A stretch of 64,000 nucleotides of DNA. Origin: JAIESQ01 sp964495375. GTDB taxonomy: Bacteria; Planctomycetota; Planctomycetia; Pirellulales; JAEUIK01. The DNA lies in assembly GCA_964495375.1 (NCBI GenBank), contig CAZBWM010000011.1, forward strand, positions 57,150-121,149, given 5' to 3'. Both the position numbers and the translations under genes were made by a program. Shown here piece after piece: positions 1-8,627 of the stretch. The notes beneath the pieces are model-generated. The model did not search any database. It was not told the origin of the DNA and was given only the letters and a program-made list of their open reading frames with translations. Numbering within the stretch: the stretch's first letter is position 1; each line of letters begins with the position of its first letter.

Positions 1-597
1 GACCTGGTGATCATCAACGCGCACGGCTGGGGCTACGTGTCGCGCGCCGTGATGGGGAGCGTCTCCGACTACTTGATGCGGCATCTCTCGGTGCCACTGC
101 TGGTGCTGCACGCGCCGCCGGATGACGAACCAGATCTGTCGCGGCACGTTGCTGTTCGTCGGGTGCTCGTTCCGCTCGATGGATCGCTGCTGGCGGAGAG
201 CATTCTGCCACCGGCACGTGCGCTGGGCGGCCTGTGGCAGGCCGCATACCGATTGCTGCGCGTCGTGTCGCCGCCGGGATCATTCTGGAGCTGGCAGAGC
301 GGCGCCGAAGCCAGCGCCCCGTCGGGACCGCTCGGTGCCGCCCACGACGCTGCGACGACCTACCTCGGCGCGTTGGCCGACGAACTGCGTAAAGAGTCGC
401 TCGAAGTCGAGACCTGCGTGCGAGTCGCCCACAACCCGGCCGGTACGATTCTCGACGAAGCACGCTCGGCCGAGTGCGATGTAATCGCCATCGCCACGCA
501 TGGCCGTGGCGGCCTGAATCGGCTGTTGTGGGGGAGCGTTGCGGACAAAGTCATTCGTGGTGCTGCGACGCCCGTGCTGGTACGCAATTCGTCGTGA
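1..597 (+). CDS. Universal stress protein, tandem UspA (5' partial)
   Basis: The open frame enters from the left edge, so the N-terminus is missing. The first 40 or so residues are the tail of one Usp domain, with a HGWGYVSRAVMGS stretch followed by a PLLVLH strand. A full second domain follows: it begins RRVLVPLDGS and ends THGRGGLNRLLWGS then PVLVR, matching the G-9x-G-S ATP-binding signature. The leading Gly of the usual G-2x-G is Ala in both halves, so nucleotide binding may be altered. Tandem Usp proteins are cytosolic stress proteins; the exact trigger cannot be told from sequence. The stop is followed 34 bases later by a small gene on the same strand. Confidence 0.9.
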   Translation, partial: DLVIINAHGWGYVSRAVMGSVSDYLMRHLSVPLLVLHAPPDDEPDLSRHVAVRRVLVPLDGSLLAESILPPARALGGLWQAAYRLLRVVSPPGSFWSWQSGAEASAPSGPLGAAHDAATTYLGALADELRKESLEVETCVRVAHNPAGTILDEARSAECDVIAIATHGRGGLNRLLWGSVADKVIRGAATPVLVRNSS

Positions 598-631
598 CGC
601 GATTTGCCTCGTCAGACCTCGTGGTGAACTC

Positions 632-934
632 ATGAAAACCTTGCACTCCTGGCTGATGCGGTGGCGCGCCAGAAGAGCCACGCGGCAGGTCGCCGTGCGG
701 GCCTATCGAGCCAAGTATCCGGCCGGATTACCCCAACGGGTGGAAACCGTGGCCGAAGACGACAAGTCGTGGATTGTCCAGGTATTGCACGGCTCGGCCT
801 GGTGCCGGATGGCGAGCTTCTGGGACGTCAGCAAGGCGGACCTGGCCGCCCGTGAGTTGCACGCTTCGGAACTGAGCCGCTTCTTCACCTGCTCGAAGCT
901 TGGCGGCCGCAAGAATGCCATGCTGGCGACCTAG
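632..934 (+). CDS. Small basic protein of unknown function, 100 aa
   Basis: The frame starts at an ATG 34 bases after the universal stress protein and ends just before a strong palindrome, so the two are probably one transcript. The N-terminus is very rich in Arg, with a WLMRWRARRATRQ stretch, and the middle has aromatic residues around WIVQVLHGSAWCRM. No signal peptide, membrane segment or known motif is visible. It is not recognised. Codon use resembles its neighbours, which supports a real gene, but there is no independent proof of expression. Confidence 0.55.
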   Translation: MKTLHSWLMRWRARRATRQVAVRAYRAKYPAGLPQRVETVAEDDKSWIVQVLHGSAWCRMASFWDVSKADLAARELHASELSRFFTCSKLGGRKNAMLAT

Positions 935-962
935 CCCAGAACCGTTCTCGAGCGGTTCTGGG
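935..962. terminator. Perfect 10-bp palindrome after the Usp unit
   Basis: CCCAGAACCG (935-944) pairs perfectly with CGGTTCTGGG (953-962) around an 8-base loop, starting directly after the stop codon at 934. There is no T-tract, so it is either a Rho-independent-like hairpin without U-tail or an mRNA 3'-end stabiliser. Confidence 0.6.
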
Positions 963-1073
963 ATCGGCCCTTGTCCCGGCGCTAGCGCCCTGGGCTCCGA
1001 TCTGCTACGATAGACGTGCCGAGTGGCGGGCAGACTGCCACCAGCACGCAGCCTTACGGAGCTTGTTCGAGCC

Positions 1074-2426
1074 ATGACGCATTCTGCCGACTCCGCCGGT
1101 TCGACTTCACCCCGCACGCCAGCAACTGGCACGCTCTCCACGGGCACGCGGCGCGACTTCTTGCGCCAGTCGTCGAGTGTCGTCGCGGCCGGTTCGATGG
1201 CCGCCACGATTGCCGGCACGCTTTCGGTCGCTCGGCACGCCCATGCCGGCGGCGCCGACGACACGCTCAAGGTGGGGCTCATCGGTTGCGGCGGGCGCGG
1301 CACCGGCGCGGCGGCCCAGGCCTTGCAAGCCGACCCCGGCTCGCGGCTGTGGGCGCTCGGCGACGTGTTCAGCGATCGCCTGAGCTCGAGCCTGGAGAAC
1401 TTGAAGAAGATGCCGGAGGTGTCGTCGAAGATCGAAGTGGCCGACGATCGCTGCTTTGTCGGCTTCAATGCCTTCCAGCAAGTGATCGACAGCGGCGTCG
1501 ACGTCGTGGTGCTGGCCACGCCGCCCCACTTTCGTCCTCAGCAGTTGGCCGCGGCCGTGGCGGCCGGCAAGCATGTCTTCTGCGAGAAGCCCGTGGCGGT
1601 CGACGCCCCGGGCGTGCGCAGCGTTTTGGAAACGAGCGAGCTGGCCAAACAGAAGGGGCTCTCGATCGTCTCCGGTTTGTGCTGGCGCTACGATCATGGC
1701 GTGCGTGAAACGGTCAAGCGCATCCAGGACGCCGCGATCGGCGATATCGTCGCCATTCAGGAGAACTACCTGGCCGGCAGCCTGTGGATGCACCCGCGCC
1801 AGGAGAGCTGGTCCGACATGGAATGGCAGCTCCGCAACTGGCTGTACTTCAGTTGGCTGTCGGGCGATCACAACGTCGAACAGCACGTCCACAGCCTGGA
1901 CAAAGCCATGTGGTTGCTGGGGGACGTGTTGCCGCTAAAGGCCACGGGGCTCGGCGGCCGGCAAGTTCGCACGGGGCCCGAGTATGGCCACATCTTCGAT
2001 CATCATGCCGTGGTCTACGAGTTCCCCAACAACGTCAAGGTGTTCGCCTACACGCGGCAGATGGATGGCTGCGCCACCGACGTCGAAGACTACGTGATGG
2101 GGACCAAGGGCCGCGCCAAGATTCTCGCGCACGTCGTCGACGGCCCGGAGCGCTGGCGCTATCGCGGCGCCAAGAACAACATGTACCAGACCGAGCACGA
2201 CGAGTTGTTCGTCGCCATCCGCAGCGGGCAGCCAATCAACAACGGCCAGTACATGGCCAATAGCACGCTGATGGCCATCATGGGGCGCATGGCGACCTAC
2301 ACCGGCAAAACGATCAGCGGCGACGAGGCCCTGGCCTCGACCGAGCGGCTGGGCCCGACGACCTACGAATTCGGCCCGCTAGAAGTTCCGCAAGTGGCGA
2401 TGCCGGGGCGCACGGCGTTCGCGTAG
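1074..2426 (+). CDS. Tat-exported Gfo/Idh/MocA family oxidoreductase
   Basis: Predicted NAD(P)-dependent sugar or inositol oxidoreductase, 450 aa, exported folded by the Tat system. The twin-arginine motif RRDFL lies at residues 26-30 and is followed by a hydrophobic stretch ending AHA. The Rossmann motif GCGGRGTG lies at residues 71-78, and EKP, the family's catalytic-lysine motif, at 171-173. A HNVEQHVHSLD segment around residue 270 is typical of the planctomycete branch. An upstream in-frame ATG at 1023 would put about 17 extra residues before the signal, so 1074 is preferred. Substrate is unknown. The large number of such exported paralogues in Planctomycetota suggests polysaccharide breakdown. 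Confidence 0.9.
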   Translation: MTHSADSAGSTSPRTPATGTLSTGTRRDFLRQSSSVVAAGSMAATIAGTLSVARHAHAGGADDTLKVGLIGCGGRGTGAAAQALQADPGSRLWALGDVFSDRLSSSLENLKKMPEVSSKIEVADDRCFVGFNAFQQVIDSGVDVVVLATPPHFRPQQLAAAVAAGKHVFCEKPVAVDAPGVRSVLETSELAKQKGLSIVSGLCWRYDHGVRETVKRIQDAAIGDIVAIQENYLAGSLWMHPRQESWSDMEWQLRNWLYFSWLSGDHNVEQHVHSLDKAMWLLGDVLPLKATGLGGRQVRTGPEYGHIFDHHAVVYEFPNNVKVFAYTRQMDGCATDVEDYVMGTKGRAKILAHVVDGPERWRYRGAKNNMYQTEHDELFVAIRSGQPINNGQYMANSTLMAIMGRMATYTGKTISGDEALASTERLGPTTYEFGPLEVPQVAMPGRTAFA

Positions 2427-2492
2427 GGGCGCGGCCGTGGCACGCGACGTCTGGCCAAGGCAAGAATCACGGCAAGCTGGCCGTGCCGGGTA

Positions 2493-3623
2493 CTAGCTCA
2501 GCTCTGATTTGGCCCGCAACTGCCGGTAGAGCCGTAGCGGGGTGCGCAGCCAGGGGCTCAAGCGCGGGTCGTGTACGATATTGCGCACCGCGCGCACGCC
2601 GCGCCGCACTAACGGCCGCACCAACCGCAGATCGACCGCCCCTTCGGTCAAGGGAACCGCGCCGTTCATCAGGCGGGCTTTGTACTGTTCGGGGCCTTTG
2701 CCCAGGTCAATCCGTTCGATTCCCAGTTCTGGCGCCGCTTCAGCCAGCTTGACCAGCAGCACCATGCCGGGGGAGTGCTTCGAGAGCTCGCGCTCAAACG
2801 CGAAGATCCAGTTGTGCAAGATCGTGCCGGCACGCAGGCCATAGATCACGGCGGCCAGGCGATCCGCAGCGTAAAGCGTAGTCACCATGCCAGAGAAGCA
2901 CGGCGTTTGCGTCGCGGCAATCTCGCGCAACAGCCGCTCGATCCAGGGGACGGCAAACGTGTTTGCCAGGTCGGTGCGCTCGAACTGCTCGGCTTTCCAG
3001 CGAAAGAGCGTGTCGAGCACGCGCGGATCGTCATCGTGTAGTTCCATGCGAACGGGGCCCAAGTCGCGCTCGAGGATGCGGGCGGCACGTTTCGCCTTAG
3101 GGATGACATCGGTGCCGGCCGCCGCGCGATCTTGCGCGTAGGCCGCGAAACCGCGACCAAGCTCCAGGCATGGGGATTCGGCCGTGCTCCACTGGTAGGG
3201 GGCAAACGCCTGCTCTTCAGCCAGCAGATGGTTGAAATCCCAACTCGCCAGCCGGCAAGCGCGCACCAGCTCGGCGGCGCATCCCTGCCAAGGCGCGGCA
3301 GCGATCACCGCTTGATAGTCGGACAAAGGGCCGCCAACCGGTTTGCCCGCGCCAGTTCGACCGCGCTGAAACGGAAAGAAGCCGATCGGTCGCCCAGCCG
3401 CTTCGAGCACCGCGACCAGGACATCATCGCGATGCTGGGCAACCACGCGCGTGAACTCAGGCTGAAAGAATGGCCCGGCCAGCGAGGGGCGCTCGGCTAC
3501 GATCGCATGCCAGGCGGCGACCAGGTCGTCGCTCAGTTCGCGGCCCGGCACCAGCGCGACGCGATCGAAGCGCGGGGGCGCTTCCTCTCCGCTGCAAGGC
3601 GCCGGCTCAAGGGCCACGGACAT
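2493..3623 (-). CDS. FemAB/CelD-like GNAT acyltransferase
   Basis: Predicted cytosolic acyltransferase of the CelD/FemAB-like GNAT superfamily (Acetyltransf_6 type). The protein has two GNAT-like halves. The N-terminal half runs from about FFQPEFTRVVAQ through RPIGFFPFQR. The C-terminal half carries the FRWKAEQFERT and GTILHNWIFAFERELSKHSPGMVLL segments typical of this family. The start is ambiguous: ATGs at 3743 and 3623 are in frame. 3623 was chosen because GGAG stands about 8 bases upstream and the domain begins soon after it. The family often modifies polysaccharides or peptidoglycan-linked sugars, but no neighbour fixes the substrate. Confidence 0.75.
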   Translation of the reverse strand: MSVALEPAPCSGEEAPPRFDRVALVPGRELSDDLVAAWHAIVAERPSLAGPFFQPEFTRVVAQHRDDVLVAVLEAAGRPIGFFPFQRGRTGAGKPVGGPLSDYQAVIAAAPWQGCAAELVRACRLASWDFNHLLAEEQAFAPYQWSTAESPCLELGRGFAAYAQDRAAAGTDVIPKAKRAARILERDLGPVRMELHDDDPRVLDTLFRWKAEQFERTDLANTFAVPWIERLLREIAATQTPCFSGMVTTLYAADRLAAVIYGLRAGTILHNWIFAFERELSKHSPGMVLLVKLAEAAPELGIERIDLGKGPEQYKARLMNGAVPLTEGAVDLRLVRPLVRRGVRAVRNIVHDPRLSPWLRTPLRLYRQLRAKSELS

Positions 3624-3970
3624 GCGGATCTCCAAAGCTTCGGCATCCACTGCGGTCAATTGAGTGGGCGCGCGATGCCAGACAGGTGGCGCGCCGCGCA
3701 GAACCGCGTCGGCCACCCGAAAATCTAGCTTGCCGCCAGACATCCGCTCGCCGTCAAAAGCGCTGCTGGAAGTGCAAGTCGTCACGCTTCGCATGGCATC
3801 GCGCAACTAGCAGCGACACAATCGTCATCGGCCGCAAATCCGGCACCTTCGCACCAAGGTTCAGCAACGGATAGTTTAACCGCGGAGGGCGCAGAGGATC
3901 GCAGAGGAAACCAACCTCCAGTGAACACGACACTTTTAGCGTTGAACGACATTCAACGAAGGCAGAAATC
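3624..3970. other. Non-coding spacer with left arm of the inverted repeat
   Basis: This stretch separates the acyltransferase start from the broken GxxExxY gene. It holds the possible longer N-terminus of the acyltransferase (to 3743) and the left inverted-repeat arm at 3879-3910. No other gene or clear promoter is seen. Confidence 0.5.
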
Positions 3971-4384
3971 ATGGAACTCAACGAAGTCAGCGGTTAAATC
4001 GTCGATGCAGCCATGAAAGTGCATTCGGCGCTCGGTCCCGGACTGCTCGAATCATTTACCAGGCATGCTTGGAGCATGAATTGCGCAAACGCGGCCTGGA
4101 CGTACGCACCGAGGTGAGCTTACCCGTGCACTACGACGGAATCGCGATCGAACTTGGATATCGTTTAGATCTACTGGTAGAGAACGAGGTGATTGTCGAA
4201 TTGAAAGTGGTCGAACGACTGGCTCCAATTCATGAAGCCCAATTGCTATCGTACTTGAAGCTCAGCAATCGACGAGTTGGTTTGTTGATCAATTTTCATG
4301 TCCAACATTTGCGGGATGGCATAAAGCGGATGGTCAATAACATCTAATCTGCTTTCCTCTGCGATCCTCTGTGTCCTCTGCGGT
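3879..4384. repeat. Cassette bounded by 32-bp inverted repeats around GxxExxY gene
   Basis: Positions 3879-3910 and 4353-4384 are inverted copies of each other with 29 of 32 bases matching. The cores are GCAGAGGATCGCAGAGGAAA on the left and its complement on the right. They enclose only the GxxExxY gene remnant, and the enclosed DNA has lower GC than its surroundings. This looks like a discrete inserted unit. No target-site duplication was established. Confidence 0.75.
3971..4347 (+). pseudogene. GxxExxY protein, broken by a stop and a frameshift
   Basis: The reading starts MELNEVSG, then has a TAA at 3995-3997 where an intact family member continues IVDAAMKVHSALGPGLLES. A single base is then missing near 4055-4056: restoring it would give ES-x-Y and continue YQACLEHELRKRGLDV. 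The rest, to the TAA at 4345-4347, is uninterrupted and reads through YRLDLLVENEVIVELK and HEAQLLSYLKL, the PD-(D/E)XK-like core of this family. So the gene has one nonsense change (probably AAA to TAA) and one deletion. Function of the family is not settled; a nuclease-like fold has been proposed. A sequencing error could explain the frameshift but less easily both lesions. Confidence 0.85.
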
Positions 4385-4436
4385 AGAAACTTAACGGCAC
4401 AAGGAGGGCGCGGAGAATCATCCAACCGCCCGCTGG

Positions 4437-5831
4437 CTAGTTCCACCACCAGGCGCTGTCGGCCGCGGCGTGCGATTTGTCGCGCAGCTCGGCGACCTTG
4501 CCATCGGCATCGGGCGCGGGCTTTTCGAGCGGGCCCCAAGAGTTGATCACCACTCCGCCCGACGCGCTCACCACCCAGCTATTTCCCTTGCGAAAGAAGC
4601 TGGCGCGGCTGTCGACTTGCTTGGCAGCCGTGAGTTGGGCCGGCGGCAAACCCTCGGCGCCGGTGAGCGCCAACAGCGGGCAGTTGGCTTTGGCGGTGAA
4701 GTCTTCCTTGGCGAGAATCGCGCCGACGACCGCCAGATCCATCAGGTTCGATAACTCGGCGAAGATCGGAATGTGCCGCGCCACGTCAGCGTAACGGCGC
4801 GTGAACTGATCGGCCCAGCGCTGGGCGTCGGGGCTCGTTTTGCCGGAGCGTGTCCGTTGGCCGGCATCGTCGACCGATGAATCTTCCGTGATGGTTTTCA
4901 CTCTCGCGCCGCGGATTTCCCAGGCCAGGTTGTCGTCGGTCCGCACGATCGCGTCGTAGGCGGGCTCGAGCCACCAGCGGGGCATCATGCTCCCCCGGCC
5001 GCTGGCCACGTGCAAATAGCTGTTCAAGCCCTTTACCGGCGACGGCTCGAAGTTCATCGCCAGACACTTCATGCGAAAGTCGGCCGCCACCATCACGCGG
5101 GCGAAATGGCTCGTCGTGGGAACCCCGGCCACGGTGATCCGTTGCGGGCCCAGGCTCTCTTCGATCTCGATAATCGCGGCATTCGGATCGCTCGACAGCA
5201 TTTCGCCCGAGGAGGCCAAAAACTGCTGCATGCGGGCCAGGCCGGCAGTGCTGGGATCGATCGAGCAACTGATGCCATCGGTTCGCACGTCGCGGGCGGT
5301 GCGCAGCGCGACGACCAGATCGTCGAGCCAGAGCACGGGCCGACCCGTCGAGACGCCGACAAAAGTGCCGCGGTCGTCGAGCCGCCACGCTTCTCCGTAG
5401 CCGACCAGCACGATGTCTTGTTCGTCGGGATAAACGAGCACATAGCGCACTTCTTGCAAGCCGGCGAGGAATTGCACTTCGGCGGGCAAGTCTTCGCCCG
5501 CAGCCAGGCAGCGCGCGACCTCGGCGTCGAGCCGCTTGAGCGAGACCTTGCGCAGCGGCGTGCGCTTGTTCAAATCCGACGGCATGCGCGAGAGGGCCGT
5601 GGCATAGTGTTCGCGCAACTCGCCCGAGACCTCGACGTCGGTTCGAGACGCAATCCCCCGGGCGTTAATCGAGACTCCCCCGACGCCACCACTGGCGACA
5701 TTCGGAAAATTCTGCGCGACAGCGGCGACCGGAGCGACCCCGAGCAGAACCAATACTCCCAGCGCTGCCTGCGCGAGCCCTCGAACCGGGGCGGACGCTC
5801 GTACTGGCGCAGAGTGGGAACGCAGTGCCAT
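4437..5831 (-). CDS. Secreted DUF1598-domain protein
   Basis: A 464-aa protein with an N-terminal signal peptide (hydrophobic AALGVLVLLGVAPVAAVA, cleavage near AQN). The body resembles the DUF1598 family of planctomycete exported proteins, including YVLVYPDEQDIVLVGYGE, GRPVLWLDDLVVALRTAR, GISCSIDPSTAGL and MKCLAMNFEPSPVKGLNSYL. Function is unknown. It is presumably periplasmic or surface located. An alternative ATG at 5864 would add 11 residues before the signal; neither start has a convincing ribosome site. It is transcribed divergently from the sigma-54 activator across a 0.6-kb gap. Confidence 0.8.
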   Translation of the reverse strand: MALRSHSAPVRASAPVRGLAQAALGVLVLLGVAPVAAVAQNFPNVASGGVGGVSINARGIASRTDVEVSGELREHYATALSRMPSDLNKRTPLRKVSLKRLDAEVARCLAAGEDLPAEVQFLAGLQEVRYVLVYPDEQDIVLVGYGEAWRLDDRGTFVGVSTGRPVLWLDDLVVALRTARDVRTDGISCSIDPSTAGLARMQQFLASSGEMLSSDPNAAIIEIEESLGPQRITVAGVPTTSHFARVMVAADFRMKCLAMNFEPSPVKGLNSYLHVASGRGSMMPRWWLEPAYDAIVRTDDNLAWEIRGARVKTITEDSSVDDAGQRTRSGKTSPDAQRWADQFTRRYADVARHIPIFAELSNLMDLAVVGAILAKEDFTAKANCPLLALTGAEGLPPAQLTAAKQVDSRASFFRKGNSWVVSASGGVVINSWGPLEKPAPDADGKVAELRDKSHAAADSAWWWN

Positions 5832-6452
5832 GTCGGTAGCCGCTACTTTCTGACGGTAAAACATCTGTTCCGGGGCGGTGGGGCGAACTGGGGCAGACGT
5901 GCGCCTACATCGCGCTTCCAATAAGAGACTAATCTGAGCCGCGCGGAGGGGCAATTCTGAGAGGAGGTAAGACGCGACCTCTGGAACAGCGGGTAGAGAC
6001 AAGCAGGGTGAAGTGTCCCGCCATGGCCGTCAACGCCCGGCTCGCGTCGAATTGCACGTGAAATCGGGCAAAACGGTTGCCAGCGAGCCGGGCGCCACCC
6101 GAAATCGCCTGTTGGGCTCCCTGGCGACCGGCCGGCTACCACTTGAAATCGCCACTACTCCAGGGATAAGGTGGTAGATGGCATCGGGACCGCTCGGCTA
6201 AATCCGCCCAACGGGGAGCCGCGGGCTCGACGCTCGACACGTTCGCCCAGGCACGGGCCAAAATCTCATCCGCACACAATTGCCGCCAGAGCCTGCACGG
6301 ATTCCGGGAACCAGACGCTAAGCTTAGCGGCTTACGGTCTTGGTCTCGATTAGACTTGCAGTTTTGGCCAGCCGCTGAACTTCGCCTCCAATGGTCTGGA
6401 GGTGGCATCGCTAGCCTACGAAGGCCACCTCCTGCTCTAACCGGCGAGGGCT
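5832..6452. other. Divergent intergenic region, no gene seen
   Basis: Holds the promoters of the DUF1598 gene and the sigma-54 activator. A short palindrome gctaagcttagc lies around 6318-6329 and a perfect 9-bp stem at 6398-6432. No convincing -24/-12 site or protein-coding frame was found. Confidence 0.5.
6398..6432. promoter_or_regulatory. 9-bp inverted repeat just upstream of the sigma-54 activator
   Basis: GGAGGTGGC (6398-6406) and GCCACCTCC (6424-6432) are exact complements with a 17-base gap, ending 20 bases before the ATG at 6453. It could be an operator half-site pair or an mRNA hairpin controlling translation of the activator. Confidence 0.45.
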
Positions 6453-8489
6453 ATGCTCGCATATTTAGTCATTCGCGAAGGCACGAAGTGGACCGACGTG
6501 TTCCGGCTCATCCCGGGGCAGCCGGTGACCATTGGCCGCGCGCCGACCAACCCCATCGTGCTGAAAGACGAGCGTTGCAGCCGCTGCCACGCCGAGGTCT
6601 TTCTACAAGAAGGCCAGTGGACGCTGCGCGATCTCGAAAGCCGCAACGGCACCGCGCTCAACGAGCAACTCGTGCGCGGAGAAACCCCGCTGCACGCCGG
6701 CGACATCGTGCGCATCGGCCGCTCGCAGTTGGCCTTTGTTCACGATCTGTCGAAGGCCTTTAACGATTCGGGCACGCTCGTCGCGCCGCGCCCCGACGAC
6801 CTGCTCGAAGCCACGCACTTCTCCGACGCCGATCCCGAAAGCGTGCTCGATCCGCACGAACCAACCACGATCACCCATCGCCGTGGGCAAACCAAGTTCC
6901 TCGCGCCGGCCGAGGAAGAAGCCTTCGACTCGGCCGGCCAATCGCGCATCGGTCGGGCCAGCACCAAGCTGTGCCGCCTGGCCTTCGAACTGGCCAAAGC
7001 CCCCGACGCGCGGGGGTTGGCGCAAATGGCCCTGACCGGACTGTTCGAGGGAACCCAGGCCGACACCGGCGCCGTGCTGCTCGGCCCGCGCGCTGCCAGC
7101 GCCAAACCGCTCAGCGAAGGAGCGCTCGAAGCGCTCGCCGCGCGCAGCCAAAGCGAAGAGCCGTATCACCGCGTATCGTCGTTTCTAGCGGCCACTGTCT
7201 TGCGCGAAGGCGAGGCGGTGCTGGCCCGCAACGTGATGGGGGACAGCCAGCTCAGCCGCCGCGACAGCAAGGGAGAAATCCACGCCACGAGCGTGATCTG
7301 CGCGCCGATTCGCCGCGCACAGCAGATCTATGGCTTGCTGCATCTCTACTCGACCGACGCCGCGCGCGTGCTCGATCCCGACGATCTCGAGTTCACCCTG
7401 GCCGTGGCCGAAACGCTCGGCGTGGCGCTCGAGAACTTGAGCCGCCGCGAAGAGCTGGCCGTCAACCTCAGCTCGGTCCGCGATGAGAACCTGCAACTGC
7501 GGCAGAAACTCGGCGTCTTCAGCGAAATCGTCGGCCGCAGCCCCGTGGTGCAACGCATTCAGCAGCAAGTGGCCCGCGCCGCACCGAGCCGGGCCACCGT
7601 GCTGATTCGTGGCGAGAGTGGCGTCGGCAAAGAGCTGGTCGCGAGGGCCGTGCACTACTCCAGCCCCCGGGCCAAGGGGGTGTTCGTCTGCCTGAACTGC
7701 GCGGCGCTCACCGAAACGCTCTTGGAGAGCGAACTGTTCGGGCACGAGCGGGGCGCGTTCACCGGCGCCACCGAGCGCAAGATCGGCAAGTTCGAAGCCG
7801 CGCACGGCGGTACGCTGATGCTCGACGAAATCGGCGAGATGAGCCCGACGATTCAGGCGAAGTTTTTGCGCGTGCTCGAGGGGCATCCGTTCGAGCGCGT
7901 CGGCGGCAGCCAACCGGTCAAGGCCGACGTCCGCGTGATCGCCGCCACGAACCGCGACCTGGAGAAGGAAGTCGCCGAGTCGCGCTTCCGACGCGACTTA
8001 TACTTCCGGCTTAACGTGCTGGAGATCGTCGTGCCGCCGCTGCGCAAGCGGCCCGTCGATGTGCCGGAGCTGGCCCGCTTCTTTCTGGAGCGCTACAACG
8101 CGGAGACGGGGCGCAAGATCTCGGGCTTCACCGACCGCGCGATGGAGCAGATGATGCGCTATCGCTGGCCCGGCAACGTCCGCGAATTGAAGAACGTCAT
8201 CGAGCGGGCAATTCTGTTGACCCAGGCCGACGAGATCGATCTCGAAGATCTCATGCTCTCACGGCTGCCCACGGCGGGAGACACGAACGAGATGCCCTCA
8301 GGGGGTGGGAGCGACTACACGCAGATGACGCTCGAGGAGATGGAGCGTCGACACATCTTGGCCACCCTGCGTGCGACGGCCTGGAACAAGAGTCAGACGG
8401 CGATGATCTTGGGGATCGAGCGTTCGACCTTGGATCGCAAGATTCGTCGGTACGATCTGCATGAGTTGGTGCTCCGCCGCGGGCCGTGA
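6453..8489 (+). CDS. FHA-GAF sigma-54-dependent transcriptional activator
   Basis: A 678-aa bacterial enhancer-binding protein. The N-terminal FHA domain (about residues 5-95) shows GRA, S-x-x-H and NGT, so it should read a phosphothreonine signal. A GAF-like region spans about 165-330. The AAA+ domain has Walker A GESGVGKE near 387, the sigma-54 contact loop GAFTGA near 433-438 and Walker B GGTLMLDEIGE. The C-terminal Fis-type helix-turn-helix is about 636-676. It should drive open-complex formation at sigma-54 promoters. Input through FHA suggests a Ser/Thr kinase partner, none of which is encoded here. Confidence 0.95.
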   Translation: MLAYLVIREGTKWTDVFRLIPGQPVTIGRAPTNPIVLKDERCSRCHAEVFLQEGQWTLRDLESRNGTALNEQLVRGETPLHAGDIVRIGRSQLAFVHDLSKAFNDSGTLVAPRPDDLLEATHFSDADPESVLDPHEPTTITHRRGQTKFLAPAEEEAFDSAGQSRIGRASTKLCRLAFELAKAPDARGLAQMALTGLFEGTQADTGAVLLGPRAASAKPLSEGALEALAARSQSEEPYHRVSSFLAATVLREGEAVLARNVMGDSQLSRRDSKGEIHATSVICAPIRRAQQIYGLLHLYSTDAARVLDPDDLEFTLAVAETLGVALENLSRREELAVNLSSVRDENLQLRQKLGVFSEIVGRSPVVQRIQQQVARAAPSRATVLIRGESGVGKELVARAVHYSSPRAKGVFVCLNCAALTETLLESELFGHERGAFTGATERKIGKFEAAHGGTLMLDEIGEMSPTIQAKFLRVLEGHPFERVGGSQPVKADVRVIAATNRDLEKEVAESRFRRDLYFRLNVLEIVVPPLRKRPVDVPELARFFLERYNAETGRKISGFTDRAMEQMMRYRWPGNVRELKNVIERAILLTQADEIDLEDLMLSRLPTAGDTNEMPSGGGSDYTQMTLEEMERRHILATLRATAWNKSQTAMILGIERSTLDRKIRRYDLHELVLRRGP

Positions 8490-8521
8490 CGGAGGTTACT
8501 TTTCCTGGAACGGTGGCATTT

Positions 8522-8607
8522 GTTAGCCGCGGAGTTTACTCCGCGCGCTAGCGGCTTCTGACTCCGCATCGAACCAGCTAGCGCGCGGGACAAGTCCCGC
8601 GGCTAAC
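8522..8607. repeat. Composite palindrome: two hairpins forming a larger inverted repeat
   Basis: Arms 8522-8552 and 8577-8607 (31 bases each) are inverted copies, identical in the outer 11 and 12 bases and different in between. Each arm is itself a perfect hairpin: CGCGGAGT-TT-ACTCCGCG at 8528-8545 and CGCGGGAC-AA-GTCCCGCG at 8584-8601. It sits between convergent genes, so it may also serve as a bidirectional terminator. It looks like a dispersed REP-type element. Confidence 0.8.
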
Positions 8608-8627
8608 AGTGAAAGACGTTGCAGAAT

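Noticed and set aside
3754..3981. Minus-strand 75-codon frame crossing the left inverted-repeat arm
   Set aside because: Made largely of repeat sequence (a FLCDPLRPPRLNYP stretch); such frames are spurious products of this repeat.
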